From contig CAIQWT010000061.1 of assembly GCA_903875605.1 (NCBI GenBank), positions 1-64,000 of the forward strand: a stretch of DNA of 64,000 nucleotides. The letters are read 5' to 3'. The notes under the pieces were generated by a model. It saw only the letters and a program-made list of their open reading frames with translations, had not been told where the DNA came from and searched no databases. This DNA is from an uncultured Geobacteraceae bacterium. Lineage in GTDB: Bacteria > Desulfobacterota > Desulfuromonadia > Geobacterales > Pseudopelobacteraceae. Shown piece after piece: positions 44,081 to 52,230 of the stretch; the stretch's first letter is position 1; the number at the start of each line of letters is the position of its first letter. Both the position numbers and the translations under genes were made by a program.

Positions 44081-44791
44081 TTGAAAAAGAAACTGGAAAT
44101 GCTTGAAGAATTACAGGAGATCGATCAACAGATCGACATTCTTAAGGCCGCTCAGGGTGGATTGCAGACCGAATTGAGTGGGATTAATCAGGGCGTGGAT
44201 GCTGCGAGAGAAGAGTGCGCTGTCCTTGAGGCCAGTCTGGCACAGGGCGAAATTGAAAAAAGTGCTTTGGAGTTAACTCATGCCGCGGAACTGGAAAACA
44301 TCACCAGATCCGAAACAAACATGAAGGAAATCAAGACCAACAAAGAGTTTCAAGCGGTTGGTCGCGAAATTACAGTTGCCAAAAAGCAGATAACTGATAT
44401 TGAAGAGCAGTTATTGCAGAAGATCAGCCAGATAGAAGATATTTCCGGAGCACTTGCGGCGAAAAAAAATACGTGTGATGAGCTTGCCGAGAATTCTGCC
44501 CAACGCCTTTCGGCAAAGCAATCCGAAATAGATAAGATTCAGTCGGAGATTGATGCCGATGTGGTCCGACGGGAAAGTGTGACAAAGGGGATACCTGCAA
44601 GCCTTGTGAAAAAGTTCACCATTCTTCGTGAGCAGCGTCGTGGCCAGGCTCTTGCTATTGCCAAAGATGGCTACTGTATGGGGTGCAATATGCATCTGCC
44701 GCCACAGCTATATAATAATCTGTACAAATATGAAGAGCTGTTGGCCTGTCCGCATTGCCAACGGATTTTGATCCTCAAGTTGCAACAATAG
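44081..44791 (+). CDS. Coiled-coil protein with C-terminal zinc ribbon (CT398-like)
   Basis: 236 residues with a TTG start at 44081, supported by AAGGGGGA 6-13 nt upstream; no ATG is in a better place. Residues about 5-165 form a long coiled coil of hairpin type. The C-terminal zinc ribbon has CMGC and CPHC knuckles (about 200 and 226), with a NMHLPPQLYNNL core. The family is known next to Nif3-like proteins, and its role is not established; it has been linked to RNA polymerase sigma factor or secretion in Chlamydia. RNase P RNA begins 62 nt later. Confidence 0.85.
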   Translation: MKKKLEMLEELQEIDQQIDILKAAQGGLQTELSGINQGVDAAREECAVLEASLAQGEIEKSALELTHAAELENITRSETNMKEIKTNKEFQAVGREITVAKKQITDIEEQLLQKISQIEDISGALAAKKNTCDELAENSAQRLSAKQSEIDKIQSEIDADVVRRESVTKGIPASLVKKFTILREQRRGQALAIAKDGYCMGCNMHLPPQLYNNLYKYEELLACPHCQRILILKLQQ

Positions 44792-44853
44792 TTAAACGGG
44801 AGGGTAGCTTGTGGTGGCGAACAGTGCTGCAAGGTGCCGCTCCTGTTTCAGTT

Positions 44854-45227
44854 TGGTTGAAGTAGTCCAGATGGTCGCTGCCGGCTTGTCCGGTGGAGGA
44901 AAGTCCGGGCTCCATAGGGTGTGACGCTGGATAACGTCCAGCGGGGGTGACCCCAGGGATAAGTGCCACAGAGAGAAGTCCGCCTGCCTCGGCAGGTAAG
45001 GGTGAAAGGGTGAGGTAAGAGCTCACCGGGTCTGGCGGCGACGCCAGATGCCAGGTAAACCCCGTCAGGAGCAAGACCAAATAGGGGGGCGTTAAGGGCG
45101 ACCCGCCCGTGCCTCCGGGTTGGTTGCTTGAGGTTGCCGGTAACGGTATATCCAGATGAATGACCATCGCCCGTGAAGGGGTAACCCGACATGGGAACAG
45201 AACCCGGCTTACGGACTGCTTCAACCA
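44854..45227 (+). ncRNA. rnpB: RNase P RNA, class A
   Basis: 374 nt. The P1 helix TGGTTGAAG-T-AGTCC (44854-44868) pairs with GGACTGCTTCAACCA (45213-45227). All conserved cores are present: GAGGAAAGTCCGGGCTCC near the 5' end, CCACAGAGA, GGTAAACCCCG followed by AGCAAGACCAAATA, and the 3' block ACAGAACCCGGCTTACGG. It is the catalytic RNA that matures tRNA 5' ends. I see no separate promoter or T-run terminator; it lies between two same-strand genes. Confidence 0.96.
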
Positions 45228-45258
45228 GAATATCTGCAATACCTGAAGAAAACACAGG

Positions 45259-45795
45259 ATGCACGTGGATGATTTAAAATTGTGGAATACCGGCACAGCA
45301 CTCCTAAAGAGTCTCTACGAGGACCTTTCGGCGGACGCCGTGCCGGTTTTGACTCAATTGCTGACTCGCTATCGAGAGACTAAGGAAGTTATAACCGCAA
45401 TTGTAGCCGAGGTTGACGCTTCTTCTGTTTGTCGTGAGTGTGGCGGGCTATGTTGCCTGAACGGTAAATATCGGATAAATGTCTTTGATACACTTGCTTG
45501 TCTAGCAACACAAACCCCCATATCAGTCGACTTTACCCAAAAACCGATCTGCCCGTATGGCACGGATACTGGCTGTACTCTGGTGCCGGGTTTGCGTCCG
45601 GCTGACTGCATCCAGTTTGTCTGCGATGCAATTGATGGTAGATTGTCACTTCAGACAAGATCACTTCTTGTGGAACATGAAAATGTTTTACGTGAATGCA
45701 TCGCAAAGATTTCCGGCCTGACAGGCCAACAGATGGGAACTCCGCTGTTGCTATGGGCGGAAGAGTGTTGTAACTCCGACTCTAATAATAAATGA
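45259..45795 (+). CDS. YkgJ-like cysteine-cluster protein
   Basis: 178 residues. The YkgJ pattern is clear: CRECGGLCCLNG (about 55-66), then CPYGTDTGC and DCIQFVC. The conserved Cys could bind zinc or an Fe-S cluster. An N-terminal helical segment of about 50 residues precedes it. Function is unknown. ATG at 45259 lies 31 nt after the end of rnpB, so the gene may be read from the same transcript. The next gene begins 33 nt after its stop. Confidence 0.78.
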   Translation: MHVDDLKLWNTGTALLKSLYEDLSADAVPVLTQLLTRYRETKEVITAIVAEVDASSVCRECGGLCCLNGKYRINVFDTLACLATQTPISVDFTQKPICPYGTDTGCTLVPGLRPADCIQFVCDAIDGRLSLQTRSLLVEHENVLRECIAKISGLTGQQMGTPLLLWAEECCNSDSNNK

Positions 45796-45828
45796 TTCCA
45801 AACATTTTACATAAAAGGTGCAATAAAA

Positions 45829-46173
45829 ATGGCGAATGTCAATGACCTGGTACTTGTTCACGTAGACAATAAACCGGGCTTCTATGCCCGCATTGAGGAA
45901 ATAGCCCCTGATGTTAAAGTCGGTTGGTGGCAGGTAAAATTACTGGTTCTTACCTTTCCAATGCAGGTATTTACCTGGATTCTTGATGATTTACAGATTG
46001 AGGGAGCCGATTTTACTATGGGGGGAACACCGCTTCGTTTGGAGGATATCGTTTCACCCGTCGAAACTGAACGCCTTGAGAAGGAAAAGGCTGACAAGGA
46101 GCGTGCAGTTAAAGTGCGCCAGGAGGGTGGTGCTCCAAAGGTAATATCGCTGTTGGACCGCCGTAAAAAATAG
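45829..46173 (+). CDS. Conserved hypothetical protein
   Basis: 114 residues, no signal peptide. The first 80 residues look like a small beta-rich domain ([18 protein letters not shown], then [20 protein letters not shown]), and the tail is Lys/Glu-rich. I do not recognise a named family. GGTG precedes the ATG at 45829 by about 9 nt. The gene is between the YkgJ-like gene and hemB. Confidence 0.72.
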   Translation: MANVNDLVLVHVDNKPGFYARIEEIAPDVKVGWWQVKLLVLTFPMQVFTWILDDLQIEGADFTMGGTPLRLEDIVSPVETERLEKEKADKERAVKVRQEGGAPKVISLLDRRKK

Positions 46174-46238
46174 AGAATAACCCCCGCCAGCTATCAAAAA
46201 TAGTCATAGAATATTGTCATACTCAAGGAGGATCAACC

Positions 46239-47213
46239 ATGTTTTTTCCACAGTTCCGCGCCCGCAGAATACGGGGCAACGGTATATTCAGAAGGATGGT
46301 CAGCGAGACAACTCTTTCGGTTAATGACCTCGTTTATCCAATGTTTTCGGCTTTTGGCACTGGAATCAAAAAAGAAATATCATCAATGCCCGGCATCTAC
46401 CAGCAATCCATAGAGAATATTGTTGCCGAGTCCAAAGAGGTTCGGGATCTGGGAATTCCGGCTGTGTTGCTGTTCGGAATCCCTGAAAGTAAAGATTCAG
46501 TAGGCAGTGACGCTTATTCCGATACCGGAATTATCCAGGAAACGATTCGGGCTATAAAAAAGGATGTGCCCGGTCTGGCAGTCATAACTGATGTCTGCAT
46601 GTGCGAATATACGGATCATGGACACTGCGGGATTATCAAAGACGGCGATGTTGACAATGATTCTACATTGGAGCTGTTGGCGCGCGAAGCGCTCTCTCAT
46701 GTGCAGGCCGGGGCTGATATGGTGGCTCCGTCTGATATGATGGATGGACGAGTAGGGGCTATCCGCGAAAAACTGGATGAACACGGCTATGACGCGATTC
46801 CTATTATGAGTTACGCAGTGAAATACGCTTCAGGCTATTACGGGCCATTTCGCGAAGCGGCGGAATCAACCCCACAGTTCGGTGATCGTCGCAGTTATCA
46901 GATGGATCCGGCCAATCGTCGCGAAGCGCTGCGTGAAGCGGCCTCAGATATAGAAGAAGGGGCCGATATCATTATGGTCAAACCGGGTCTGCCGTATCTC
47001 GATATTCTGCGTGACTTGCGCAACGAGTTTGAACTTCCTCTGGCGGTCTACAATGTTTCTGGCGAATACAGTATGGTAAAAGGGGCCGCCGAGCGTGGCT
47101 GGATAGATGAGGAGAGGGTCGTTCTGGAAACAATGATCGCATTTAAACGGGCAGGAGCAGATATAATAATCACTTATCATGCCAAAGATATCGCTAAGTG
47201 GCTTGGGAAATAA
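46239..47213 (+). CDS. hemB: Delta-aminolevulinic acid dehydratase (porphobilinogen synthase)
   Basis: 324 residues, standard HemB. It joins two 5-aminolevulinate molecules to porphobilinogen for haem and B12 synthesis. The metal site is of the zinc type: [14 protein letters not shown] (about 121-134) has the three Cys that replace Asp in magnesium enzymes. The two active-site Lys are in [15 protein letters not shown] and [17 protein letters not shown] lies 11 nt before the ATG at 46239. Its product feeds both the cytochromes and the cobalamin theme of this window. Confidence 0.96.
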   Translation: MFFPQFRARRIRGNGIFRRMVSETTLSVNDLVYPMFSAFGTGIKKEISSMPGIYQQSIENIVAESKEVRDLGIPAVLLFGIPESKDSVGSDAYSDTGIIQETIRAIKKDVPGLAVITDVCMCEYTDHGHCGIIKDGDVDNDSTLELLAREALSHVQAGADMVAPSDMMDGRVGAIREKLDEHGYDAIPIMSYAVKYASGYYGPFREAAESTPQFGDRRSYQMDPANRREALREAASDIEEGADIIMVKPGLPYLDILRDLRNEFELPLAVYNVSGEYSMVKGAAERGWIDEERVVLETMIAFKRAGADIIITYHAKDIAKWLGK

Positions 47214-47228
47214 AGTAGCAAAGTTCAG

Positions 47229-48116
47229 TTAATGTTTATTTTGTGCAGGCGGCCTGTCCAGATATCGGGGCAGGCTGCCGCGCACCTCGACAATCGGTCC
47301 GTCTTCCAGTTCCTCCGCTCCGCCGCTGTCATCCTCGTACTCATCTTCTCCCGCAGCCCAGTCGTACAATTTCTGAGAATCACGTAGTACAGGTGTGAGT
47401 GGTATCCCGAAAACCCGTAGCTGCATTTCTTCATCAAACAGGCCAATGCAGCCGTGGGATGCCGGACGGCCTGGAAGATCACGGGCGTGCAGCCAGTATG
47501 AAACATTGTCTGTGTCTATATGGAAGCGGAGAGCGTTGTCCATAGGGTACTGTTCTTCGTCGTTGGCTGTCTTATAGAGCGAGGAGGTGTGGCTGCTGTC
47601 ACGGGCAGAGACAATAAATGTGCCGATTGGTGTCTCTGTGGTCGCTTTGCCTGTTGCGGCAGGGGTTGAAAAAACCAGTTTTCCATGCTCATAAGCGCCG
47701 AGCCACTGTTCGGTTACATCAACCAGGATGTATTTATCATGGCGTGAAGCCGGTTGGTAGAACTGTGGCAGTGGTGAATAATTACGAATGTCTTCCATGT
47801 TGTCAGGGACTTTGATTGTCATGCCGGGATAAATGTGGCGGCGGTCAACGCGGTTGAAGCGCGCAACCAGAATCCAGTCTGCGCCAAAGAGAGATTCAAG
47901 TGACTGCTGCGGAGCAATAAACTGTGCGTGCCATTTGATGTTTTTTAAACTCGGATATTCGACCCTGGAGAGATCCTCTTTGCCTTTATCTTCCGGTGAT
48001 GCAGAAGGTTCGTCGGTCAAGGATGGTGTTCGCAGGATCGAGAAAGAAACCAACACGGTAGTACAGAATATTACCAAAGCTATTTTGTGCGAAAGTCGCA
48101 TACGGCTGTAGCGCAT
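47229..48116 (-). CDS. L,D-transpeptidase (YkuD/ErfK) with LysM-like segment
   Basis: 295 residues from the ATG at 48116 (CAGGAC about 10 nt upstream). An in-frame ATG at 48161 would add 15 residues without a good ribosome site, so the start is uncertain. An N-terminal membrane helix or signal (about 10-30) anchors it. A LysM-like segment follows (WILVARFNRVDRRHIYPGMT, about 80-99). The YkuD domain (about 125-255) has the catalytic pattern HARDLPGRPASHGCIGL with His and Cys. Such enzymes cross-link peptidoglycan or attach outer-membrane lipoproteins. The C-terminal tail is acidic. Confidence 0.9.
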   Translation of the reverse strand: MRYSRMRLSHKIALVIFCTTVLVSFSILRTPSLTDEPSASPEDKGKEDLSRVEYPSLKNIKWHAQFIAPQQSLESLFGADWILVARFNRVDRRHIYPGMTIKVPDNMEDIRNYSPLPQFYQPASRHDKYILVDVTEQWLGAYEHGKLVFSTPAATGKATTETPIGTFIVSARDSSHTSSLYKTANDEEQYPMDNALRFHIDTDNVSYWLHARDLPGRPASHGCIGLFDEEMQLRVFGIPLTPVLRDSQKLYDWAAGEDEYEDDSGGAEELEDGPIVEVRGSLPRYLDRPPAQNKH

Positions 48117-48259
48117 ACTGAAGCGTCCTGAAATAAGAATTTGATTCGGCATCATAATCATTTGTCAGCTACTATACAATAGTTGTCATCAAAGAGATGA
48201 AAAACTCTGGCATCAAAACGGGACAGATGCTAAATTGCCGATAAACGGAGACTTTCACT

Positions 48260-49381
48260 TTGTTTATGGAGATTAGCGTGGATGAACATAATCTGCAAAG
48301 CGTAACTTATAATCAGTTTGCCAGTGACAACTACGCCGGAATCTGCCCGGAGGCCATGGAGGCTATGCAGGTTGCTAACGCCGGGTTTGTCTCTTCGTAT
48401 GGAGATGACCAGTGGACTGAGCGGGCCTGCCAACATCTACGCGAGGTTTTTGAAACCGATTGTCAGGTATTCTTCGTTTTTAACGGGACAGCTGCAAATT
48501 CGCTTGCGTTGGCATCGCTATGCCGTTCGTACCATAGTGTTATCTGCCATGAGTTAGCCCATGTCGAAACGGACGAATGCGGTGCGCCGGAATTTTTTTC
48601 AAACGGCACCAAGCTGTTGCATGTCAACGGTCCCGATGGAAAGTTTGATCTGGAAGAGGTGGAGCGGGTAATTACACGTCGCAGTGATATTCATTATCCT
48701 CGTCCAAAAGTTTTGAGCCTGACTCAGGCAACTGAGGTTGGCACAGTGTACACTCCTGACGAAATAAAAGCTGCCAGTACACTGGCCAGAAAGCATGGTC
48801 TGCGGGTGCAGATGGACGGTGCCCGTTTTGCGAATGCTGTGGTTTCGCTGGATGTTGCTCCTGCAGATATTACCTGGCGCTCGGGGGTCGATGTGCTCTG
48901 TCTGGGGGGGGCAAAAAACGGTATGGCGATTGGAGAGGCCGTTGTTTTCTTTGATCGTGAGCTGGCTCACGAATTTGATTACCGTTGCAAACAGGCAGGG
49001 CAGCTGGCGTCTAAAATGCGTTTCATCTCAGCGCCATGGAGTGGCATGCTCGAAGGCGGCGCCTGGCTCAAAAATGCCAGCCACGCCAACAGATGTGCGG
49101 CATTGCTTGAACAGTCTCTTGCCGGTATCGCTGAAATCCGCATCATGTATCCGCGTCAGGCCAACTCGGTTTTTGTCGAGATGCCAGATGCGGTTATAGC
49201 GGCACTTCGAACGGCAGGCTGGCACTTTTACTCTTTTATCGGCTCAGGTGGAGCTCGTTTTATGTGCTCCTGGCAGACAACGGAGCAAGATGTTTTCCAA
49301 TTGGTGGAAGCGGTAAAGTCAGGCATATCTGTTGCGACGGCAACGTCAAGGGGCCGGCATGATAAAAACTGCTACGTTTGA
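48260..49381 (+). CDS. Low-specificity threonine aldolase
   Basis: 373 residues, PLP-dependent type I fold. It cleaves threonine to glycine and acetaldehyde. FASDNYAGICPEAMEAM (about 20-36) and YGDDQWTERACQ (about 47-58) are typical starts, and the PLP Lys is probably in LCLGGAKNGMAIGEA (about 215-229). The start may be TTG at 48260 (ACGGAG 9 nt upstream) or the ATG at 48266. An 8-G run lies at 48904-48911 in the coding frame. Its 3' end overlaps a small gene by 23 nt. Confidence 0.92.
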   Translation: MFMEISVDEHNLQSVTYNQFASDNYAGICPEAMEAMQVANAGFVSSYGDDQWTERACQHLREVFETDCQVFFVFNGTAANSLALASLCRSYHSVICHELAHVETDECGAPEFFSNGTKLLHVNGPDGKFDLEEVERVITRRSDIHYPRPKVLSLTQATEVGTVYTPDEIKAASTLARKHGLRVQMDGARFANAVVSLDVAPADITWRSGVDVLCLGGAKNGMAIGEAVVFFDRELAHEFDYRCKQAGQLASKMRFISAPWSGMLEGGAWLKNASHANRCAALLEQSLAGIAEIRIMYPRQANSVFVEMPDAVIAALRTAGWHFYSFIGSGGARFMCSWQTTEQDVFQLVEAVKSGISVATATSRGRHDKNCYV

Positions 49382-49517
49382 AGCTCTGCTGAATGACGCT
49401 CTGCCGGATGGAGATGGTGGATATAACTTCACTCTGGAAGGTAAAACCTATCGGTTGCTGGATAAGGATGAAGTGCGGAAAATTGCTGAAGCGCATGGTT
49501 ATATCATTATTTACTGA
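49359..49517 (+). CDS. Small conserved hypothetical protein overlapping the aldolase gene
   Basis: 52 residues from the ATG at 49359, preceded by AAGGGG at 49348-49353. The frame opens at 49332 but that part would add an unlikely N-terminus. It is acidic, with segments GYNFTLEGKTYRLLDKDEV and EAHGYIIIY, and has no membrane helix or Cys. It overlaps the aldolase end by 23 nt, and such placement with a good ribosome site suggests a real gene. I do not recognise it. Confidence 0.55.
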   Translation: MIKTATFEALLNDALPDGDGGYNFTLEGKTYRLLDKDEVRKIAEAHGYIIIY

Positions 49518-50619
49518 TCAGGGTTACCCTCAGAACTGTTATTGCGCAATTGGGGTCGCTGCATGTACTGCTAGTAAGGCGCTAATCAGTAAATTAACTC
49601 TTGAGTAAATCTAAAGTTAAATGGGTTACTACTGCATAAAATCTCCACACTGCATACCTCCCCCCTGTAGTCATATTCCACAATACTGTTATTAGTAAGC
49701 CCTCCTGCCAACTGTGCAGGCTTTCAAGGCTGTGATCTGCTTAAAGCGGTTTGCACAAAAAAAGATCTGACCACCAGGGTGGTAATTCTTGATTCTCTTT
49801 TAAAAAAATAATTTTATGAGTAATTTAGGGGCTGTTCGGTACATGCTCTACACATATGCATGTTCACCATGGCAATATTATTTGCCATCAAAGGTTGCAT
49901 GTACTGTATTTATTTCAACTAACCACTAAAACAAGGAACTTCAACTCTCATTACAGCATTTTTAACAGCTTACAATTTCCGGGACTGCCAAGCTTTGTGA
50001 GATCCCCACCAAAAATAGGCAATTACTTGATAGAAAATTAAAACACCATGATGCGTGATGGCGCGGCATTTGCAAAAGTAAAATTAGTGCGAATTATTTT
50101 AAGCATATCCGCGAATGACCTCGTTTTACAATTGCGGCATCCAAATCCACTGCAGATCCATCACGACCATTCTGGATTATATTGCCGATGAGGTTTTCAA
50201 TTACACTGCTGGTCAGTAACAATGCTGATTTTATATGACTATCTACTTAACGGGTGACCCGAGAACCTTTTTTACGGATAACCAGCCAAAATCGGCCAAG
50301 GTTTTTGCAATAGTGGCACTTGGTTGGCTCAGTAAAAAATATGTAATACGGATGAGCAGCGAGATGGATTTACGGGCGTTTTTTACTTTAATTCGAATAA
50401 ATAGTGAATTAAACTATAATTGCAATGGTAAATTGGTCTGACGACTTTTAATTTTTCCTAAAAAAGAAATACAGCCAATTATTGACTTGCATTTTATACA
50501 TCATTTGTGTAGACAATGACGAAATAGTCGGTCTTATGAAGGTTCAGCTAAAGTGTGACAAGTATTTACTGCATAAGTTTCGCTCTACCAAATTTTATTT
50601 TAACTAAAAGAGCTCCCAC
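49518..50619. other. 1.1-kb AT-rich intergenic region
   Basis: No convincing complete gene. Base composition is clearly more AT-rich than the flanking genes. The short open frames at 49856-50041 (+) and 50235-50441 (+) have no ribosome site or protein-like pattern. On the minus strand a protein-like 50-codon frame lies at 50094-50246. The promoter of the Hdr operon must lie toward the 3' end, but I cannot fix it: TTGACT at 50482-50487 has no good -10 partner. Confidence 0.6.
50094..50246 (-). pseudogene. Possible gene remnant (about 50 codons)
   Basis: The minus-strand frame between a TAA upstream and the TAA at 50094-50096 reads like a protein tail (SALLLTSSVIENLIGN, then IIQNGRDGSAVDLDAAIV). 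It has no ATG or ribosome site, and I could not name a family. It may be the decayed end of an old gene. Confidence 0.25.
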
Positions 50620-51204
50620 GTGAAAAAGAAAAAAATGATTATCTCCCAGGAGACGATGGACATTGACTTTGTACGCAAGGTCGAGGCCCTTTCCGACACC
50701 TCAGTGCGTCGTTGTTTCCAGTGTGGCAAATGCTCCGCCGGGTGCCCCATGGCCACCTTCATGGAACATCCTCCCAATCGTGTCGTGCGCTTGCTGCAGC
50801 TTGGCCAGTGGCAGCGTATCCTTGCCGGTCGCTCCATCTGGTATTGTGCTTCTTGTGAAACATGCTCGACACGCTGTCCAAATAAGGTTCATCTTGCCTC
50901 CATTATGGATGCCCTGCGTAAACTTTCCTGGGATGCTGAAGGCGCATCGAAGGAAAGCTACGTCCAGTTGGCCAATAAGCTTTTTCTGCAGAACATCCGC
51001 ACCTATGGTCGCCAGTACGAAATGCGCCTCGCTGCCGTCTTCAACGTCAAATCCGGCCAGTTTTTGAAAGACCTGATGCTCGGGCCTAAGTTGCTCGCAA
51101 AGGGTAAGCTGAAGATGTTCCACAGCAAAAACAAAAATCTGTCTGAAATTGAAAAAATCTTCACACGGATTGAAGAAATGCGAAAAAAAGGCGAAGCACT
51201 GTAA
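50620..51204 (+). CDS. hdrC: HdrC-like iron-sulfur subunit
   Basis: 194 residues. Two [4Fe-4S] cluster motifs are present: CFQCGKCSAGCPM (about 32-44) and CASCETCSTRCPN (about 76-88). HdrC passes electrons between HdrA and HdrB. The start may be GTG at 50620 or ATG at 50635; neither has a strong ribosome site. It opens the hdrCBA-flxDCBA operon. A gap of 82 nt before hdrB contains a 10-bp inverted repeat. Confidence 0.92.
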   Translation: MKKKKMIISQETMDIDFVRKVEALSDTSVRRCFQCGKCSAGCPMATFMEHPPNRVVRLLQLGQWQRILAGRSIWYCASCETCSTRCPNKVHLASIMDALRKLSWDAEGASKESYVQLANKLFLQNIRTYGRQYEMRLAAVFNVKSGQFLKDLMLGPKLLAKGKLKMFHSKNKNLSEIEKIFTRIEEMRKKGEAL

Positions 51205-51215
51205 AACATTTTTGG

Positions 51216-51252
51216 ATTCTGAATTCTAAATTAATTGACGGCAATTCAGAAT
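51216..51252 (+). repeat. Inverted repeat in the hdrC-hdrB gap
   Basis: ATTCTGAATT (51216-51225) and AATTCAGAAT (51243-51252) pair perfectly around a 17-nt loop. It is not followed by a T run. It may be a decayed repeat or an mRNA processing site. Confidence 0.65.
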
Positions 51253-51286
51253 TACAAATTGAACTCAAGGACTTTGGGTATCATCA

Positions 51287-52213
51287 ATGACAAACCAACT
51301 TAATTACTCCTACTACCCCGGTTGTTCGCTACATGCCTCAGCAGGTGAATACGATCTTTCCACACGCGAACTTTTCAAGCACCTGGGGATCGGCCTCACC
51401 GAAATACCCGACTGGTTCTGCTGTGGTGCCACTCCGGCCCACAACGTCGACGAGCTGCTGTCGCTCTCCTTGTGTGCTAAGAACCTGGAGTTGGCAGATG
51501 GAATCGAAGGTGATGTTGCTGTCGCCTGTGCCGCCTGCTTTTCACGCTTAAAGACGGCACAGCATATTCTTGGCGAGAACGCAGTAAAACGTAAGCAGGT
51601 TGAAAAAGCCCTTGATGCTCCTCTGAAACTGGACGGTAACGTTAAACATCTGTTGGAAATACTAGCGAAAGATCTCGGTCTTGAGCGTCTGGCCGCTGCA
51701 GTAAATAAACCACTGTCCGGCCTGAAAGTCGCCTGCTACTACGGCTGTCTACTGACCCGACCTACCGATGTTCCGAATCTTGATTGTGTTGAAGCCCCAA
51801 CCATTATGGAGAAGATCATCGAAGCGGTCGGCGCCGAAACTGTACCCTGGACGCACCGCCTTGAATGCTGCGGCGCCAACTTCACCCTCTCGCGCCCGGG
51901 AGTCGTCATTCAATTGACCAACGCAATCCTCGAAGCGGCAAAAGCCGCCGGAGCTGACTGTATTATGGTCGGTTGCCCGCTTTGTCATGGCAACCTGGAT
52001 ATTCGTCAGAAGGAAATTGAAAAAGTTTATAGCACCAGTTATGACCTGCCGGTCTTCTATCTCACGCAACTGGTAGGGCTTTCTGTCGGCCTGCCGCCAG
52101 AAAACCTGGGTTTGGGTGCTATGATAGTCAACCCTTTTCCGCTCCTGACCGAGAAGAAGCTGATTGGAGCTTCAACGCAGAACAATCAGATATCTTTACC
52201 AGGATTAAGGTAA
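51287..52213 (+). CDS. hdrB: HdrB-like CCG-domain subunit
   Basis: 308 residues. Two complete CCG motifs (C-x(n)-CC-x(n)-CxxC) bind the noncubane [4Fe-4S] clusters of HdrB: the first with CSLHASAG, WFCCG and CAAC (about residues 11-85), the second with CYYGC, LECCGAN and CPLC (about 149-230). In methanogens this subunit reduces CoM-S-S-CoB; in bacteria the disulfide partner is unknown, perhaps a DsrC-like protein or another thiol. It is 17 nt before hdrA. Confidence 0.94.
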   Translation: MTNQLNYSYYPGCSLHASAGEYDLSTRELFKHLGIGLTEIPDWFCCGATPAHNVDELLSLSLCAKNLELADGIEGDVAVACAACFSRLKTAQHILGENAVKRKQVEKALDAPLKLDGNVKHLLEILAKDLGLERLAAAVNKPLSGLKVACYYGCLLTRPTDVPNLDCVEAPTIMEKIIEAVGAETVPWTHRLECCGANFTLSRPGVVIQLTNAILEAAKAAGADCIMVGCPLCHGNLDIRQKEIEKVYSTSYDLPVFYLTQLVGLSVGLPPENLGLGAMIVNPFPLLTEKKLIGASTQNNQISLPGLR

Positions 52214-52230
52214 TCAAAAGGAATAAATAG

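Noticed and set aside
44775-45296. Two long minus-strand open frames (44775-45296 and 44848-45264)
   Set aside because: They lie exactly opposite rnpB, whose conserved structure explains the sequence. Their translations have no protein-like pattern.
50235-50441. 68-codon plus-strand open frame in the AT-rich gap
   Set aside because: No ribosome site and no protein-like features; base composition alone explains it.
50482-50515. Sigma70 or sigma54 promoter for the Hdr operon
   Set aside because: TTGACT has no acceptable -10 box at 16-18 nt, and no GG-N10-GC element was found at a sensible place.
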